Positions 51,795 to 60,668 of a DNA stretch of 64,000 nt are shown here, one piece after another. Below the pieces are notes generated by a model. The model saw only the letters and a program-made list of their open reading frames with translations, did no database searches and was not told the DNA's origin. Each line of letters starts with the position of its first letter. Positions within the stretch are counted from its first letter, which is position 1. The translations under genes and the position numbers were made by a program. Origin of the DNA: CAVROP01 sp050008495. Its GTDB lineage: Bacteria > Acidobacteriota > Terriglobia > UBA7540. The stretch covers positions 1 to 64,000 of the forward strand of contig JBEKMN010000029.1 in assembly GCA_050008495.1 (NCBI GenBank), written 5' to 3'.

Positions 51795-53195
51795 TTACTG
51801 CCCCACCGCCGGCCTCGCCTGGGCCTTTTCCGGCAGTGTCGTCACCACCGCCCGCTCCGACGGCACCAGGTATTTTTGTGCCGCCTGCTTGACCTGCTCT
51901 TCGGTAACAGCGTTGAATTTATCGAAACTCGTATTAATCAAATCGGGATCATTGAAAAAGACAGCGTACTGCCCCAACCGGATGGCCGTCTGCATCGACG
52001 ACTGGCGGCCTTGGATCTGGCTTCGCAGGTACTGATGTCGCGCCTTCTCAATTTCCTGTGCGGTCACGCCGTCCTTCTGTACGGCTTCGATCTCCTCGTA
52101 AATAGCCTTCTCGAGTGCGTCCGGCTTGACACCCGGCCGCGGCGTGGCGACGATTTCGAGCAGGCTGGGGCCGATCCGCGCCGTCGGGAAGACCTGGATA
52201 GAAACCGCCAACTGCTTTTCCTTCACCAGGTGCTGATAGAACCGCGAGCTCTGCCCGCCCCCGCCGCCCCCTCCCCCGAACCCGCCGCCAAACCCTCCCC
52301 CGCCCAGAATACTTGCCAGAACCTGCACCTGGAAGTTCTCGGGCGTGTCGCCGCGCGGAATGTGGTAAACAATCTGAAGTTGGGGAAGCCGCGCCAGCGG
52401 GTCATAGATGACCTCTCGCCGCTCGCCATAATGCTCCGGTTCCGCGAGGTCAACCTTAGGGGGCGCGGGCTGCGAAGGGATATTGCCAAAATACTTCTTC
52501 ACTTTCTCCAATGCCTCGTGCGGCTCCAGGTCGCCGACCAGGGCCAGAACGGCGTTGTTCGGAGCATAGTAAATGCGGAAGAAATCCTTCACGTCGTCCA
52601 CGCTGGCGGCGTCGAGGTCGGCCATCGAGCCGATCGTGGAGTGCTTGTAGGCGAAATTATCGTAGGCAAGGTTTTCGATTTCGAGATCTGACTTGCCGTA
52701 AGGCTGGTTGTCGATGCTGATCCGGCGCTCCTCCTGCACGGCGTTCCTTTGATTGTCCACGTTGGCCTGGTTCACGGCCAGGGAACGCATGCGGTCCGCC
52801 TCCAGAAACAGCGCCAGGTCCAACTGGTTCTTGGGCAGCTCCTCAAAGTAATTCGTGCGGTCTTCGTTGGTCGTGCCGTTCATCCCGCCGCCATTGTTCA
52901 GGATCAGAATGAAATGCTCGCCCTTGCCCACGTTTTCTGAGCCCTGGAACATCATGTGCTCAAAAAGGTGCGCGAAACCGGTCCGCCCCGGGCGCTCGTT
53001 GCGCGAGCCGACGTTGTAGGTGATCGCAATCGCAAAGACCGGCGCGCTATGGTCCGGCGCGATGAGCACACGCAGCCCGTTATCGAGCCGCTGGTCGCTG
53101 AAATCCAACCGAGGCACTTTCGACTGTTGGGCCCCCGACTGGACAACGCCCAGAACGAAAACCAGAAGCAGAACCTGAAAGCCACGCTGAGTCAT
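51795..53195 (-). CDS. M16-family zinc protease (active subunit)
   Basis: A 466-residue exported metallopeptidase. The zinc motif HLFEH is at residues 76-80 (GFAHLFEHMMFQGS) and the distal Glu lies in the VQEERR helix about 75 residues on, so the site is complete. Signal peptide in the first ~22 residues. A Gly-rich loop (GGGGFGGGFGGGGGGGG) replaces a short surface turn. It most likely degrades peptides in the periplasm as a dimer with the motif-less M16 protein encoded 190 bases downstream. The start ATG 53195 has GGAG about twelve bases upstream. Confidence 0.94.
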   Translation of the reverse strand: MTQRGFQVLLLVFVLGVVQSGAQQSKVPRLDFSDQRLDNGLRVLIAPDHSAPVFAIAITYNVGSRNERPGRTGFAHLFEHMMFQGSENVGKGEHFILILNNGGGMNGTTNEDRTNYFEELPKNQLDLALFLEADRMRSLAVNQANVDNQRNAVQEERRISIDNQPYGKSDLEIENLAYDNFAYKHSTIGSMADLDAASVDDVKDFFRIYYAPNNAVLALVGDLEPHEALEKVKKYFGNIPSQPAPPKVDLAEPEHYGERREVIYDPLARLPQLQIVYHIPRGDTPENFQVQVLASILGGGGFGGGFGGGGGGGGQSSRFYQHLVKEKQLAVSIQVFPTARIGPSLLEIVATPRPGVKPDALEKAIYEEIEAVQKDGVTAQEIEKARHQYLRSQIQGRQSSMQTAIRLGQYAVFFNDPDLINTSFDKFNAVTEEQVKQAAQKYLVPSERAVVTTLPEKAQARPAVGQ

Positions 53196-53289
53196 AGGAG
53201 ATACACTCCAATCCGTCGGATTTCGACTGACCGTGAGTCCGCTAGTCTGGCTCATCTTGGAGGGCGAATCAACAGGAAAAGGCGACCTG

Positions 53290-53355
53290 TGGTGTGGGCG
53301 TCTCGCCCGCTGTGGTGCGGGCATCTTGCCCGCAGCGGGCGAGATGCCCGCACCC
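53290..53355. repeat. Palindromic repeat, GCGGGCATCTTGCCCGC family
   Basis: GTGTGGGCGTCTCGCCCGCT, GGTGCGGGCATCTTGCCCGC and GCGGGCGAGATGCCCGCACC lie in a row upstream of the M16 gene. The remaining part of 53196-53434 holds no gene. Confidence 0.85.
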
Positions 53356-53434
53356 CAACGCCGGGTCGGCGTTTCGTCCCGCGGGGCAACCCCGTGCCTC
53401 AAGCTAAGTTCTAAGAGACTGTGCAATTTTCTGC

Positions 53435-53463
53435 TTGACAAATCCAAGGTCGCATGATAGCCT
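53435..53463 (+). promoter_or_regulatory. Possible sigma-70 promoter, TTGACA / TAGCCT
   Basis: TTGACA (53435-53440), a 17-base spacer and TAGCCT. It stands 110 bases upstream of the small ORF at 53577 and 450 bases upstream of the SBBP gene, and would serve both. Confidence 0.5.
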
Positions 53464-53576
53464 ATAACTGTGGTCGTATTCGAGACAAATTGTCGTAGCC
53501 GGGCGCCAGGACGCGTCGGCACGCAGGCGAAAGCGAAATCCCCCTGGGACAACGGAAAAGCAGCGCGCTACGAAAA

Positions 53577-53921
53577 ATGAAAAATAGTGGGAACGAAGCT
53601 AAGAAGTACTTGAAAACAAAGGAAGTCACTGTTTTGAATGCTGCAGATTTTGTGCGTTTTGCACGCAAAACAACACACTTTGCACCCCAAAAGGAGCAAG
53701 AAACACCGCATTTTGCGAAAACGAAGCTAAACAGTTCAGGCCCCGGGCACGGTCTGAAAACGACACACTGTCGGCTAGACCCAAGCCGTGGTGCGGGCAT
53801 CTTGCCCGCAGCCAGGAGCGGGACGCTCCGGCGGCCGCACCACGCCCTCCACGGCTTGACCGCCTTTCCGATTCCGTGGTATTCAAATCAGGTTAATCAC
53901 CAGTTCATGAGTCCCCTATGA
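53577..53921 (+). CDS. Small ORF of unknown function (doubtful)
   Basis: A frame of 114 residues. The first half (NSGNEAKKYLKTKEVTVLN, AADFVRFARK) resembles short ORFs that I recall as recurring in acidobacterial genomes, possibly an interspersed sequence rather than a true gene. The second half is encoded by a palindromic repeat (RGAGILPAARSG). There is no clear ribosome site. The stop overlaps the next start (ATGA), which may be coincidental. It could be a translated leader of the large gene. Confidence 0.35.
   Translation: MKNSGNEAKKYLKTKEVTVLNAADFVRFARKTTHFAPQKEQETPHFAKTKLNSSGPGHGLKTTHCRLDPSRGAGILPAARSGTLRRPHHALHGLTAFPIPWYSNQVNHQFMSPL
53787..53843. repeat. Palindromic repeat within the small ORF
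   Basis: GTGGTGCGGGCATCTTGCCC ... GGCCGCACCAC: the family-wide arms with an inner GAGCGGGACGCTCC palindrome. It is read as part of the ORF at 53577. Confidence 0.8.
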
Positions 53922-56900
53922 AGCATCGAACAGCTCGCTGGAAATTATGCATTCTCATGCTCTTACTCACCGCAGGTTGGCAAGCCCTGTCTGGGCCGAC
54001 ACGGATTCACCCCAAGCCGAAAGTCGCCGGTGCACGCGTCCAACGGGAAGGGTATTCTCTAGGAAATGAAGAAGTTGAACGCCTAAGACAGCCGGCGCAC
54101 GCCGTCGCGCCACCCGCCGGAAAACTCTCCAAATTGCCGTTGAGCTTTGAGGCCAATCAAGGTCAAGCCATCGATAAGGTGAAGTTCCTCTCGCACGGGC
54201 AGGGCTACGGTTTATTCCTGACCAGCGATGAGGCGGTCTTGGAACTGCACAAGGCGTCCGTGGTCCGTCGTCAGTTGTCAGTGGCCAGAACCGGGAAGTT
54301 CGGAGCCGGGCGCGCTGCGGATTCCGCGGTACCCGGCGGCCCTGCAACGGACAACGGACCACGGACCACTGACGTCGTGCGGCTGAAGCTCGTCCATGCA
54401 AATCCAGATGCTGCCGTGCTGGGCGCCCACGAACTGCCCGGCAAGGTCAACTATTTCCTGGGCAATGACCCCGCCAAGTGGCGCAGCAATCTGCCGACTT
54501 TCGCCGAAGTTCGCTACCGGAACGTTTATCCCGGCATCGACCTGATTTATCACGGCGATCAGGAAGGGCGGCTCGAATATGATTTCGTCGTCGCTCCCGG
54601 CGCCGATCCGAACGCCATCACACTCGACGTAGGGTCTGGCCTTGTGCCCGCCCGAGGGCGACCACAAGCGTCGCCCCTACGAATAAACCCCGAGGGCAGC
54701 CTGGTGATCTCAACCGAGGGCGGTGAGATTCGCTTCAACAAACCGCATGTCTACCAGTCTGAGTCAGGCTCGTCACTTGTCATTCGTCACTCGTCACTTG
54801 TTCAAGGGCGCTTCACTCTCGACGCCCTAAGACACGTCCGCTTTGCGCTCGGCCCCTACGATCACACCCGCCCCCTGGTGATCGACCCTTCTCTCACTTA
54901 CTCCACTTACCTGGGCGGTGCCGGCGATCAAGCCAAAGGGGTCGCCGTGGATTCCTCCGGCAACGCCTACCTGACCGGAACAACAGTCTCAACGGGGTTC
55001 CCCGTCGCCAACCCGTTGCAGTCGAGTAACAAATCCAAAAGTGGCACCGCCTTCGTTTCCAAGCTGAACTCGAGTGGTTCGGCCCTCGTCTACTCCACCT
55101 ATCTGGGCGGGAGCGTGAGTGAGCAGGCGAGCGCCATCGCCGTCGATCCTTCCGGCGATGCCTACGTGACCGGCTCGACCTGCTCGAGCGACTTCCCCAC
55201 CGTCACGCCGGTTCAAGCCGGGTTGAAGGGCGTCTGCGACGGGTTTGTCGCCGAACTGAACGCGGCCGGATCAAGCCTCGTCTATTCCACTTACCTGGGG
55301 GGAAGCGGCACGGTTGAGTCAGGAACTAGTTTGAGCGATGAGGGATTGGGCATCGCCGTCGACTCCTCCGGCGCTGCCTACTTGACAGGGGGGACCTGGT
55401 CGACTGACTTTCCCACCGTCGCCCCGATCCAGAGCTATGGAGGCGGTGAGGACGCGTTCCTCTCCAAATTCAGCGCGGGGGGCGCAACCCTCGTCTATTC
55501 CACTTACTTGGGCGGGACCGCCCAGGACCAAGGCAATGGCATTGCGGTGGATTCTTCCGGCAACGCCTACGTAACAGGGTTCACCCTCTCGAGCAATTTT
55601 CCCACTGTGAGCCCGTTCCAGGCGAGCAACAAGGCCGCCACTTACGGGACTGCTTTCGTAGCTGAGTTGAATTCCGCCGGCTCGGCCCTGGTCTACTCCA
55701 CTTACTTAGGCGGCAGCGCGATGGACTCCGGAGAGGCGATTGCCGTCGACTCGGCGGGCGATGCCTATCTGGCCGGGGCGACGTGGTCGAGCGACTTTCC
55801 CACCTTCATCCCGCTCCAGCCCAGCATTGCCGCCAAATACGCCGGCTCCAACGCCTTTGTCACCAAGCTAAACCCCGCCGGCTCAGCCCTCGTCTATTCA
55901 ACCTATCTGGGCGGCAGCGGTCATGCCACGAACGCCACCCCCTCCTCCGGAGGCGACACCGCCTATGGCATCGCCGTTGACCCCGTGGGTGTCGCCTTCG
56001 TGGCCGGACTCACCGGTTCTGCTGACTTCCCTTCCGTCGACGCCTTACAGAGCAGCAACAATTCCCAGGATAAATTCACGGCCTTTGTCGCCTGCCTGAA
56101 CTCGGCGGGTACTGAACTAGGCTACTCCACCTACCTGGGCGGCACGGGTGACGACCAGGCGAATGGCATTGCCGTCGACGCCTCCGACAATGCTTACATC
56201 GCGGGAAAGACGACCTCCTCCGACTTTCCCACCGTCAGTCCGCTGCAGGCGACCCCCGGGGGCGCCTTTGTGGGCGAGGTTTCGCCACCTCCGGCGGTGG
56301 CGCTCTTCCCCACCAGCCTCAACTTCGGGACCGTGCCGGGCAACACGATGAGCCAGCAGCGGATCGTGACGCTGAGTTCCATCAACAATTCCGCGGTCAA
56401 CATCACCAGCATCACCGCCCGCGGCGACTTTTCCCTCACCACCACGGCCACCTCCTGCCCTTACACCGGCGGCACGATGCCGGCCGGCGCGAATTGCACG
56501 ATCAATGTCATCTTCATCCCTACCGCAACCAACACCAGGACCGGCGATCTGACGATCGCCTACATTGGCGCGGGCAGCCCTCTCTCTGTGGCCTTGAGCG
56601 GCGTTGGAATCGTCTCCGCGGTTAATGTCACCCCCGCCAGCTTGACCTTCAGCGGTCAGAACGTGGGTACCGAGAGCACTTCACAACCTGTAACGCTCCT
56701 GAACATAGGTTCGGTGCCATTGACCGTGAATAGCGTAGCGGTCACGAGCGGCTTCAAACAAAACAACAATTGTTTGCCGACTGTCGCGGCCCTCGCCAGT
56801 TGCACGATCAACGTCAGCTTTCTGCCTACTGCGGCCGGGCCCCAGACCGGCACGCTGACGATTACGGATTTCGCCGGCAACAGCCCTCAAACTGTTGCGC

Positions 56901-57760
56901 TGAACGGGACGGGGGTGGCGCCGGGCGCCAGCCTCTCCGCGACGACCCTGAGCTTCCCTGCCCAACCGGTCTCGATCGCCAGTTCTCCGCTCAGCGTCAC
57001 CCTGAACAATACCGGTAATGGAGCTCTCACTCCACTGCTCATCAATATCACGGGTGACTTCGCCCTGACCAACACCTGCGCCGGCACGGTGGCGGCGGGT
57101 GCGAGTTGCACGATCAGCGTTACTTTCACGCCCACCACCACAGGCAGTCGAACCGGCACGCTTACGCTGACGGACAACGCCGGAAACAGCCCCCAAACGG
57201 TGGCGTTGAGCGGGACGGGACAAGACTTTGCGCTCGCCACCGCTACACCTGGGGCGTCCTCGGCAACCATCGCACCGGGCCAGACGGCGACTTATGGGCT
57301 GGTCGTAATTGCGGAGTCCGGATTCGACGGCTCCGTTGCCCTCACCTGCGGGGGGTCTCCTGTCGCGGCGAGCTGCACGTTTTCGCAGCCCACCGTGATG
57401 CCAGGCGCGCCGTTTACGCTCATCGTTGCCTCCACCGCCCCGTCCTTGATTTCACCTCGCACCATTCGACCGCCCCGCTCGCCGGGCCCCAAAGTCTTGC
57501 TGGCGCTGGCCCTGCTTCTGATTTGTTTCGCCTGGACGGTGACGGCCTCGAGACGCCTGCGGGCCAGGTGGCGAGTTTTGCCTCTCGCGTTAGGACTGTT
57601 GCTGGCTCTGACGCTTGTGAGTTGCGGTCGAGGCGGCCCGGTTTCCGGCAGCAACCATGGGACCCCCACGGGTACATACAACCTGAAGGTGACCGGCACG
57701 TTCACTAGCGGCTCCGCCACGGTGAGCCGGAGCCTAGCCTTGACACTGAATGTGTCGTAG
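53918..57760 (+). CDS. Giant secreted SBBP-repeat / choice-of-anchor-D surface protein
   Basis: A 1280-residue exported protein. After a signal peptide come a beta-rich N-terminal domain (LPLSFEANQGQ...YFLGNDPAKWRSNLPTF, residues ~70-330), seven SBBP repeats each opening with YSTYLGG (~330-780), three immunoglobulin-like choice-of-anchor-D/ASPM-HYDIN modules (NFGTVPGNT, TFSGQNVGTES, SFPAQPVSIAS; ~790-1110), one more beta module and a hydrophobic segment (VLLALALLLICFAWTV). It is a surface or periplasmic adhesion-type scaffold. Three stretches of the N-terminal domain are encoded by intergenic-type repeats (54255-54374, 54630-54681, 54775-54801), an oddity for a conserved fold. Confidence 0.9.
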   Translation: MKHRTARWKLCILMLLLTAGWQALSGPTRIHPKPKVAGARVQREGYSLGNEEVERLRQPAHAVAPPAGKLSKLPLSFEANQGQAIDKVKFLSHGQGYGLFLTSDEAVLELHKASVVRRQLSVARTGKFGAGRAADSAVPGGPATDNGPRTTDVVRLKLVHANPDAAVLGAHELPGKVNYFLGNDPAKWRSNLPTFAEVRYRNVYPGIDLIYHGDQEGRLEYDFVVAPGADPNAITLDVGSGLVPARGRPQASPLRINPEGSLVISTEGGEIRFNKPHVYQSESGSSLVIRHSSLVQGRFTLDALRHVRFALGPYDHTRPLVIDPSLTYSTYLGGAGDQAKGVAVDSSGNAYLTGTTVSTGFPVANPLQSSNKSKSGTAFVSKLNSSGSALVYSTYLGGSVSEQASAIAVDPSGDAYVTGSTCSSDFPTVTPVQAGLKGVCDGFVAELNAAGSSLVYSTYLGGSGTVESGTSLSDEGLGIAVDSSGAAYLTGGTWSTDFPTVAPIQSYGGGEDAFLSKFSAGGATLVYSTYLGGTAQDQGNGIAVDSSGNAYVTGFTLSSNFPTVSPFQASNKAATYGTAFVAELNSAGSALVYSTYLGGSAMDSGEAIAVDSAGDAYLAGATWSSDFPTFIPLQPSIAAKYAGSNAFVTKLNPAGSALVYSTYLGGSGHATNATPSSGGDTAYGIAVDPVGVAFVAGLTGSADFPSVDALQSSNNSQDKFTAFVACLNSAGTELGYSTYLGGTGDDQANGIAVDASDNAYIAGKTTSSDFPTVSPLQATPGGAFVGEVSPPPAVALFPTSLNFGTVPGNTMSQQRIVTLSSINNSAVNITSITARGDFSLTTTATSCPYTGGTMPAGANCTINVIFIPTATNTRTGDLTIAYIGAGSPLSVALSGVGIVSAVNVTPASLTFSGQNVGTESTSQPVTLLNIGSVPLTVNSVAVTSGFKQNNNCLPTVAALASCTINVSFLPTAAGPQTGTLTITDFAGNSPQTVALNGTGVAPGASLSATTLSFPAQPVSIASSPLSVTLNNTGNGALTPLLINITGDFALTNTCAGTVAAGASCTISVTFTPTTTGSRTGTLTLTDNAGNSPQTVALSGTGQDFALATATPGASSATIAPGQTATYGLVVIAESGFDGSVALTCGGSPVAASCTFSQPTVMPGAPFTLIVASTAPSLISPRTIRPPRSPGPKVLLALALLLICFAWTVTASRRLRARWRVLPLALGLLLALTLVSCGRGGPVSGSNHGTPTGTYNLKVTGTFTSGSATVSRSLALTLNVS
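54255..54374. repeat. GGACAACGGACCACGGAC-type repeat pair inside the SBBP gene
   Basis: GTCCGTGGTCCGTCGTCAGT on the left and ACGGACAACGGACCACGGAC on the right are inverted copies of the words found between the HMA-like and ATPase genes at 38.8-38.96 kb. They keep the reading frame open and encode VVRRQLSVART and TDNGPRTTD. Confidence 0.85.
54630..54681. repeat. Second in-frame palindromic repeat in the SBBP gene
   Basis: GTAGGGTCTGGCCTTGTGCC and CACAAGCGTCGCCCCTAC are inverted halves of the GTAGGGGC...GCCCCTAC family. The frame stays open and encodes GSGLVPARGRPQASPLR. Confidence 0.8.
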
Positions 57761-57769
57761 CTTCCAGCC

Positions 57770-58774
57770 ATGCCGCCCATCATTGAAGTCGAAGATCTTA
57801 CCAAGGAATTCCGCACCTTCCGCCGTCGCGAAGGCGTGAAGGGAGCAATCCAAAATCTGTTTGTGCGCGAGTACCTGACCGTGCGCGCCGTCGATCACGT
57901 CAGTTTTTCCATCAACGCCGGGGAGATGGTCGGGTACATCGGTGCGAACGGTGCGGGCAAATCCACCACGATCAAGGTGCTGACGGGCATTCTGGTTCCG
58001 GGCGGCGGGCGGGTGCTTGCGAACGGCTACGTGCCCTACCGCGACCGGCGGCACTACACCCAGCACATCGGGGTTGTTTTCGGCCAGCGCACGCAGCTTT
58101 GGTGGGACATCGCGGTCATCGAATCCTTCAAACTCCTCAAAGAACTTTACGAAGTGCCCGAACAGCAGTACCGGCGCCGGCTGGATTTCTTCTGCGAAAT
58201 CCTCAATCTCAAAGACTACCTTCATACGCCGGTGCGAAAGCTAAGCTTGGGTGAAAGGATGCGCTGTGACCTGGCGGCGTCGCTGCTTCACAACCCGCCC
58301 CTGCTTTTTCTCGACGAGCCGACGATTGGCTTGGACGTGGTGGCCAAGGACCGCATTCGCGAATTCCTGAAAGAGATCAATCACACCCAGGGCACAACGG
58401 TCTTGCTGACTACCCATGACCTTTCCGACATCGAGGAACTCTCGAAGCGCATCATCATCATCGATAAGGGCCGCATTCTCTTCGACGGCGATCTCGAATC
58501 CATGAAGAAGCGCCTGGCCAAATACAACCAGGTGAAGTTCTTTTTGAAAGACCGTTCCCAGATTGCGCACCTGGCGCAGATTTCCAAGAACGGCATCGCC
58601 TGCGAGCGTGTTGACGAGCTAACCTACCTGATGCGCTTCGACCGCGACGAACATTCCACCGCCGAAGTCATTCGCGACCTTGTCAACCAACTCGAAGTGA
58701 GAGATATCTTTGTCGAGGAAGAACCGATCGAGGACATCGTCAAGCGGATCTACTTGAGCGGAGAAGTGGAATGA
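57770..58774 (+). CDS. ABC transporter ATPase (ABC-2 exporter)
   Basis: A 334-residue nucleotide-binding subunit. Walker A GANGAGKST, signature KLSLGERMRCDLA, Walker B LLFLDEPTIGLD and the switch His in TTHDL are complete. The sequence before Walker A and the C-terminal ~90 residues resemble the ATPases of DUF990-type (ABC-2 family) exporters. It energises export of a lipid, polysaccharide or drug together with the permeases at 58771 and 60669. Its stop overlaps the first permease start (ATGA). The ribosome site is weak. Confidence 0.95.
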   Translation: MPPIIEVEDLTKEFRTFRRREGVKGAIQNLFVREYLTVRAVDHVSFSINAGEMVGYIGANGAGKSTTIKVLTGILVPGGGRVLANGYVPYRDRRHYTQHIGVVFGQRTQLWWDIAVIESFKLLKELYEVPEQQYRRRLDFFCEILNLKDYLHTPVRKLSLGERMRCDLAASLLHNPPLLFLDEPTIGLDVVAKDRIREFLKEINHTQGTTVLLTTHDLSDIEELSKRIIIIDKGRILFDGDLESMKKRLAKYNQVKFFLKDRSQIAHLAQISKNGIACERVDELTYLMRFDRDEHSTAEVIRDLVNQLEVRDIFVEEEPIEDIVKRIYLSGEVE

Positions 58775-59694
58775 GCGACGCAGAAGTCTCCCCTCCTTCG
58801 ATAAGGAGCGGGCTCGGGGGTGGTTGGCAAACGCACTCGTCACCCCACGCACCATCCCTAACCCCTCCTCGCCCGAGGAGGGGAATTAATTTCGGTCGGC
58901 GCGGGCGTGTTTACGCGGAGTTCATCCGCGTTGGCTTCGTCAACACTCTCGCCTACCGCCTGCGCTACTACACCGGGATCGTGACTTACTTCCTCTACGT
59001 CACGGTCTATTATTTCATCTGGAAAGCGATTTACGCTCACAGCTCGCAGATCGGAGGATTCGACTTCAGCCACATCCTCACTTACATCGCCGTGGGCTGG
59101 ATTATCCGCTCTTTCTACTTCAACAACGTCGACCAGGACATCGCTAACCAGGTCATCGAAGGCAAACTGGCCATGGACCTTATCAAGCCCGTCAACATTC
59201 AGTTCATGTACGTTGCCCAGGCATTCGGCGAGTGCCTGTTTCGCGCCGGGATGCTGAGCTTGCCCTCGGCCTTGGTGCTCATGCTGATTTATCCCTTGCG
59301 TCGCCCGGCCAGCCTGCACCACTTCCTGGCTTTCCTGGTCAGCGTGCTCTTCAGCTTCTTCCTCGTGGCTGCCATCAATTTCGCAGTCGGGACACTCGCG
59401 GTCCGGCTGAAATCGATTCTTGGCTTGCTGCGCGCCAAGTACTTTCTGCTCGAACTTTTTTCCGGCCTGCTTCTGCCGATTTCCTATTTCCCGGAAGTCT
59501 TTCAGAAGGTTTTCAAGTTTCTTCCCTTCGAGTACATCAGCTATATCCCGGTGCTGCTGTATCTGGGAAACATCAATGGCAAGTCAATCGCCGGGGCGCT
59601 GGCGCTGCAACTGTTTTGGGTCGTCGTGCTCTTCGCTATCGGACATGCAATGTGGCGATGGTCGAGCCGGAAAATCACAATCCAAGGAGGTTAG
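58771..59694 (+). CDS. ABC-2 type permease subunit 1
   Basis: A 307-residue membrane protein with six hydrophobic segments (YYTGIVTYFLYVTVYYFIW; ILTYIAVGWIIRSF; LSLPSALVLMLIYPL; FLAFLVSVLFSFFLVAAINF; LFSGLLLPISYFP; LFWVVVLFAIGHAMW). The pattern GKLAMDLIKPVN before TM3 is seen in DUF990-type permeases. The first ~45 residues are encoded by a repeat element and have no counterpart in the second permease, so translation could equally begin later (for example near residue 45). It works with the ATPase and the second permease. Confidence 0.9.
   Translation: MSDAEVSPPSIRSGLGGGWQTHSSPHAPSLTPPRPRRGINFGRRGRVYAEFIRVGFVNTLAYRLRYYTGIVTYFLYVTVYYFIWKAIYAHSSQIGGFDFSHILTYIAVGWIIRSFYFNNVDQDIANQVIEGKLAMDLIKPVNIQFMYVAQAFGECLFRAGMLSLPSALVLMLIYPLRRPASLHHFLAFLVSVLFSFFLVAAINFAVGTLAVRLKSILGLLRAKYFLLELFSGLLLPISYFPEVFQKVFKFLPFEYISYIPVLLYLGNINGKSIAGALALQLFWVVVLFAIGHAMWRWSSRKITIQGG
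58782..58883. repeat. Palindromic repeat at the 5' end of the permease gene
   Basis: CCCTCCTTCGATAAGGAGCG ... CCCCTCCTCGCCCGAGGAGG: two facing palindromic units in the first 110 bases of the gene. They are read in frame as the Pro/Gly-rich N-terminal tail (SPPSIRSGLGGGW ... LTPPRPRRGIN). Confidence 0.75.
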
Positions 59695-59696
59695 AC

Positions 59697-60575
59697 TTGA
59701 AAGAAGCTAAGGCGGATGCAATCCCGACGTCAGAGGGCACGGCGTCGAATAAAGTCTCGATGCATGCCGTGACCGCCGCAGCCCTGTCTTTCTTCTGCCC
59801 CGGAGCAGGGCAAGCGTTTAATGGCAACCTTAGAGGGGCGGCTTCTTGGGGAGTAACGGAACCTGCTCTAGCGTTCATGGGGTCGGCTGCGCACCTTCCA
59901 GCGACGTTCCCAGGGTTTATGTCTTGTATCGCACTTCAGCTGCTCATTTCGGCGGTTTCTGCCAGGAGTGCCTTTCGGTATGGAAACAGGCATGCGCGAG
60001 AAAGCGGATCACGCTCGATGTTGTGGTTAAAAAGCGTCAGCGCTGCCGCACTCGCCGGCCTCCTTGTTGGGGTACTGGACTACGCCGCAATCTCTTCCCT
60101 CACGATCCGCTTTTACAGGATTTCCACGAACTCCATGGCCCCCACGATTAGCGCAGGCGATCGCATCGCCGTTGACCTGCGCTACTACAGTGATCACACT
60201 CCCGAGAGAGGCGACGTTGTAGTTGTTAAAAGGCCAAACGGAATGCTGATTGTGAAAAGGATCGCAGCCCTGGGTGGCGAGGTCGCGGAAGGCAAGGAAG
60301 GACGGGTTTTTGTAAACGAAAAGCCGTTTGACGACCGCCATCGGGTCGAGGCTCGCGAGGTTCAACAGATGCCTCCGTCTCTGAAGGGCGTAATGGAGTT
60401 CGGCCCCGAAAGCGTCCCCGCCGGGAGATTCTTCGTGCTGGGCGACAATCGTACCCACAGTTGGGATAGCCGGAGCCCGGACTTCGGACCAGTCGACAGG
60501 AGCGACATACGGGGAAAGGTCCTTTACGCTTACTGGTCCAATGACCTCTCGCGCGTTGGCAAGCGGGTTGAGTAG
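59697..60575 (+). CDS. lepB: Signal peptidase I with extra N-terminal membrane domain
   Basis: A 292-residue serine-lysine peptidase of family S26. Catalytic Ser146 (STNSMAPTI) and Lys187 (LIVKRIAALGG) are in place; the box-E motif GDNRTHSWDSRSPDFGPVDR is near the C-terminus. Residues ~25-130 add three or four membrane spans beginning with a TM2-like element (FFCPGAGQAFNGNLRG), longer than usual. The start is TTG 59697, three bases after the permease stop, with AAGGAGG upstream. It removes signal peptides at the membrane; why it sits between two subunits of an exporter is unclear. Confidence 0.9.
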   Translation: MKEAKADAIPTSEGTASNKVSMHAVTAAALSFFCPGAGQAFNGNLRGAASWGVTEPALAFMGSAAHLPATFPGFMSCIALQLLISAVSARSAFRYGNRHARESGSRSMLWLKSVSAAALAGLLVGVLDYAAISSLTIRFYRISTNSMAPTISAGDRIAVDLRYYSDHTPERGDVVVVKRPNGMLIVKRIAALGGEVAEGKEGRVFVNEKPFDDRHRVEAREVQQMPPSLKGVMEFGPESVPAGRFFVLGDNRTHSWDSRSPDFGPVDRSDIRGKVLYAYWSNDLSRVGKRVE

Positions 60576-60587
60576 CACGAAACAACC

Positions 60588-60616
60588 GTACGGGCGCTTC
60601 GCGAAGCGCCCCTACG
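60588..60616. repeat. Palindrome GTACGGGCGCTTCGCGAAGCGC...
   Basis: CGGGCGCTTCGCGAAGCGCC is a perfect-type palindrome followed by CCTACG, between the peptidase and second permease genes. Confidence 0.75.
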
Positions 60617-60668
60617 AATTTCGCGCGCCGACCGTCAATCGCCCGCTGCCGCACCGCGGGAACTGCAA

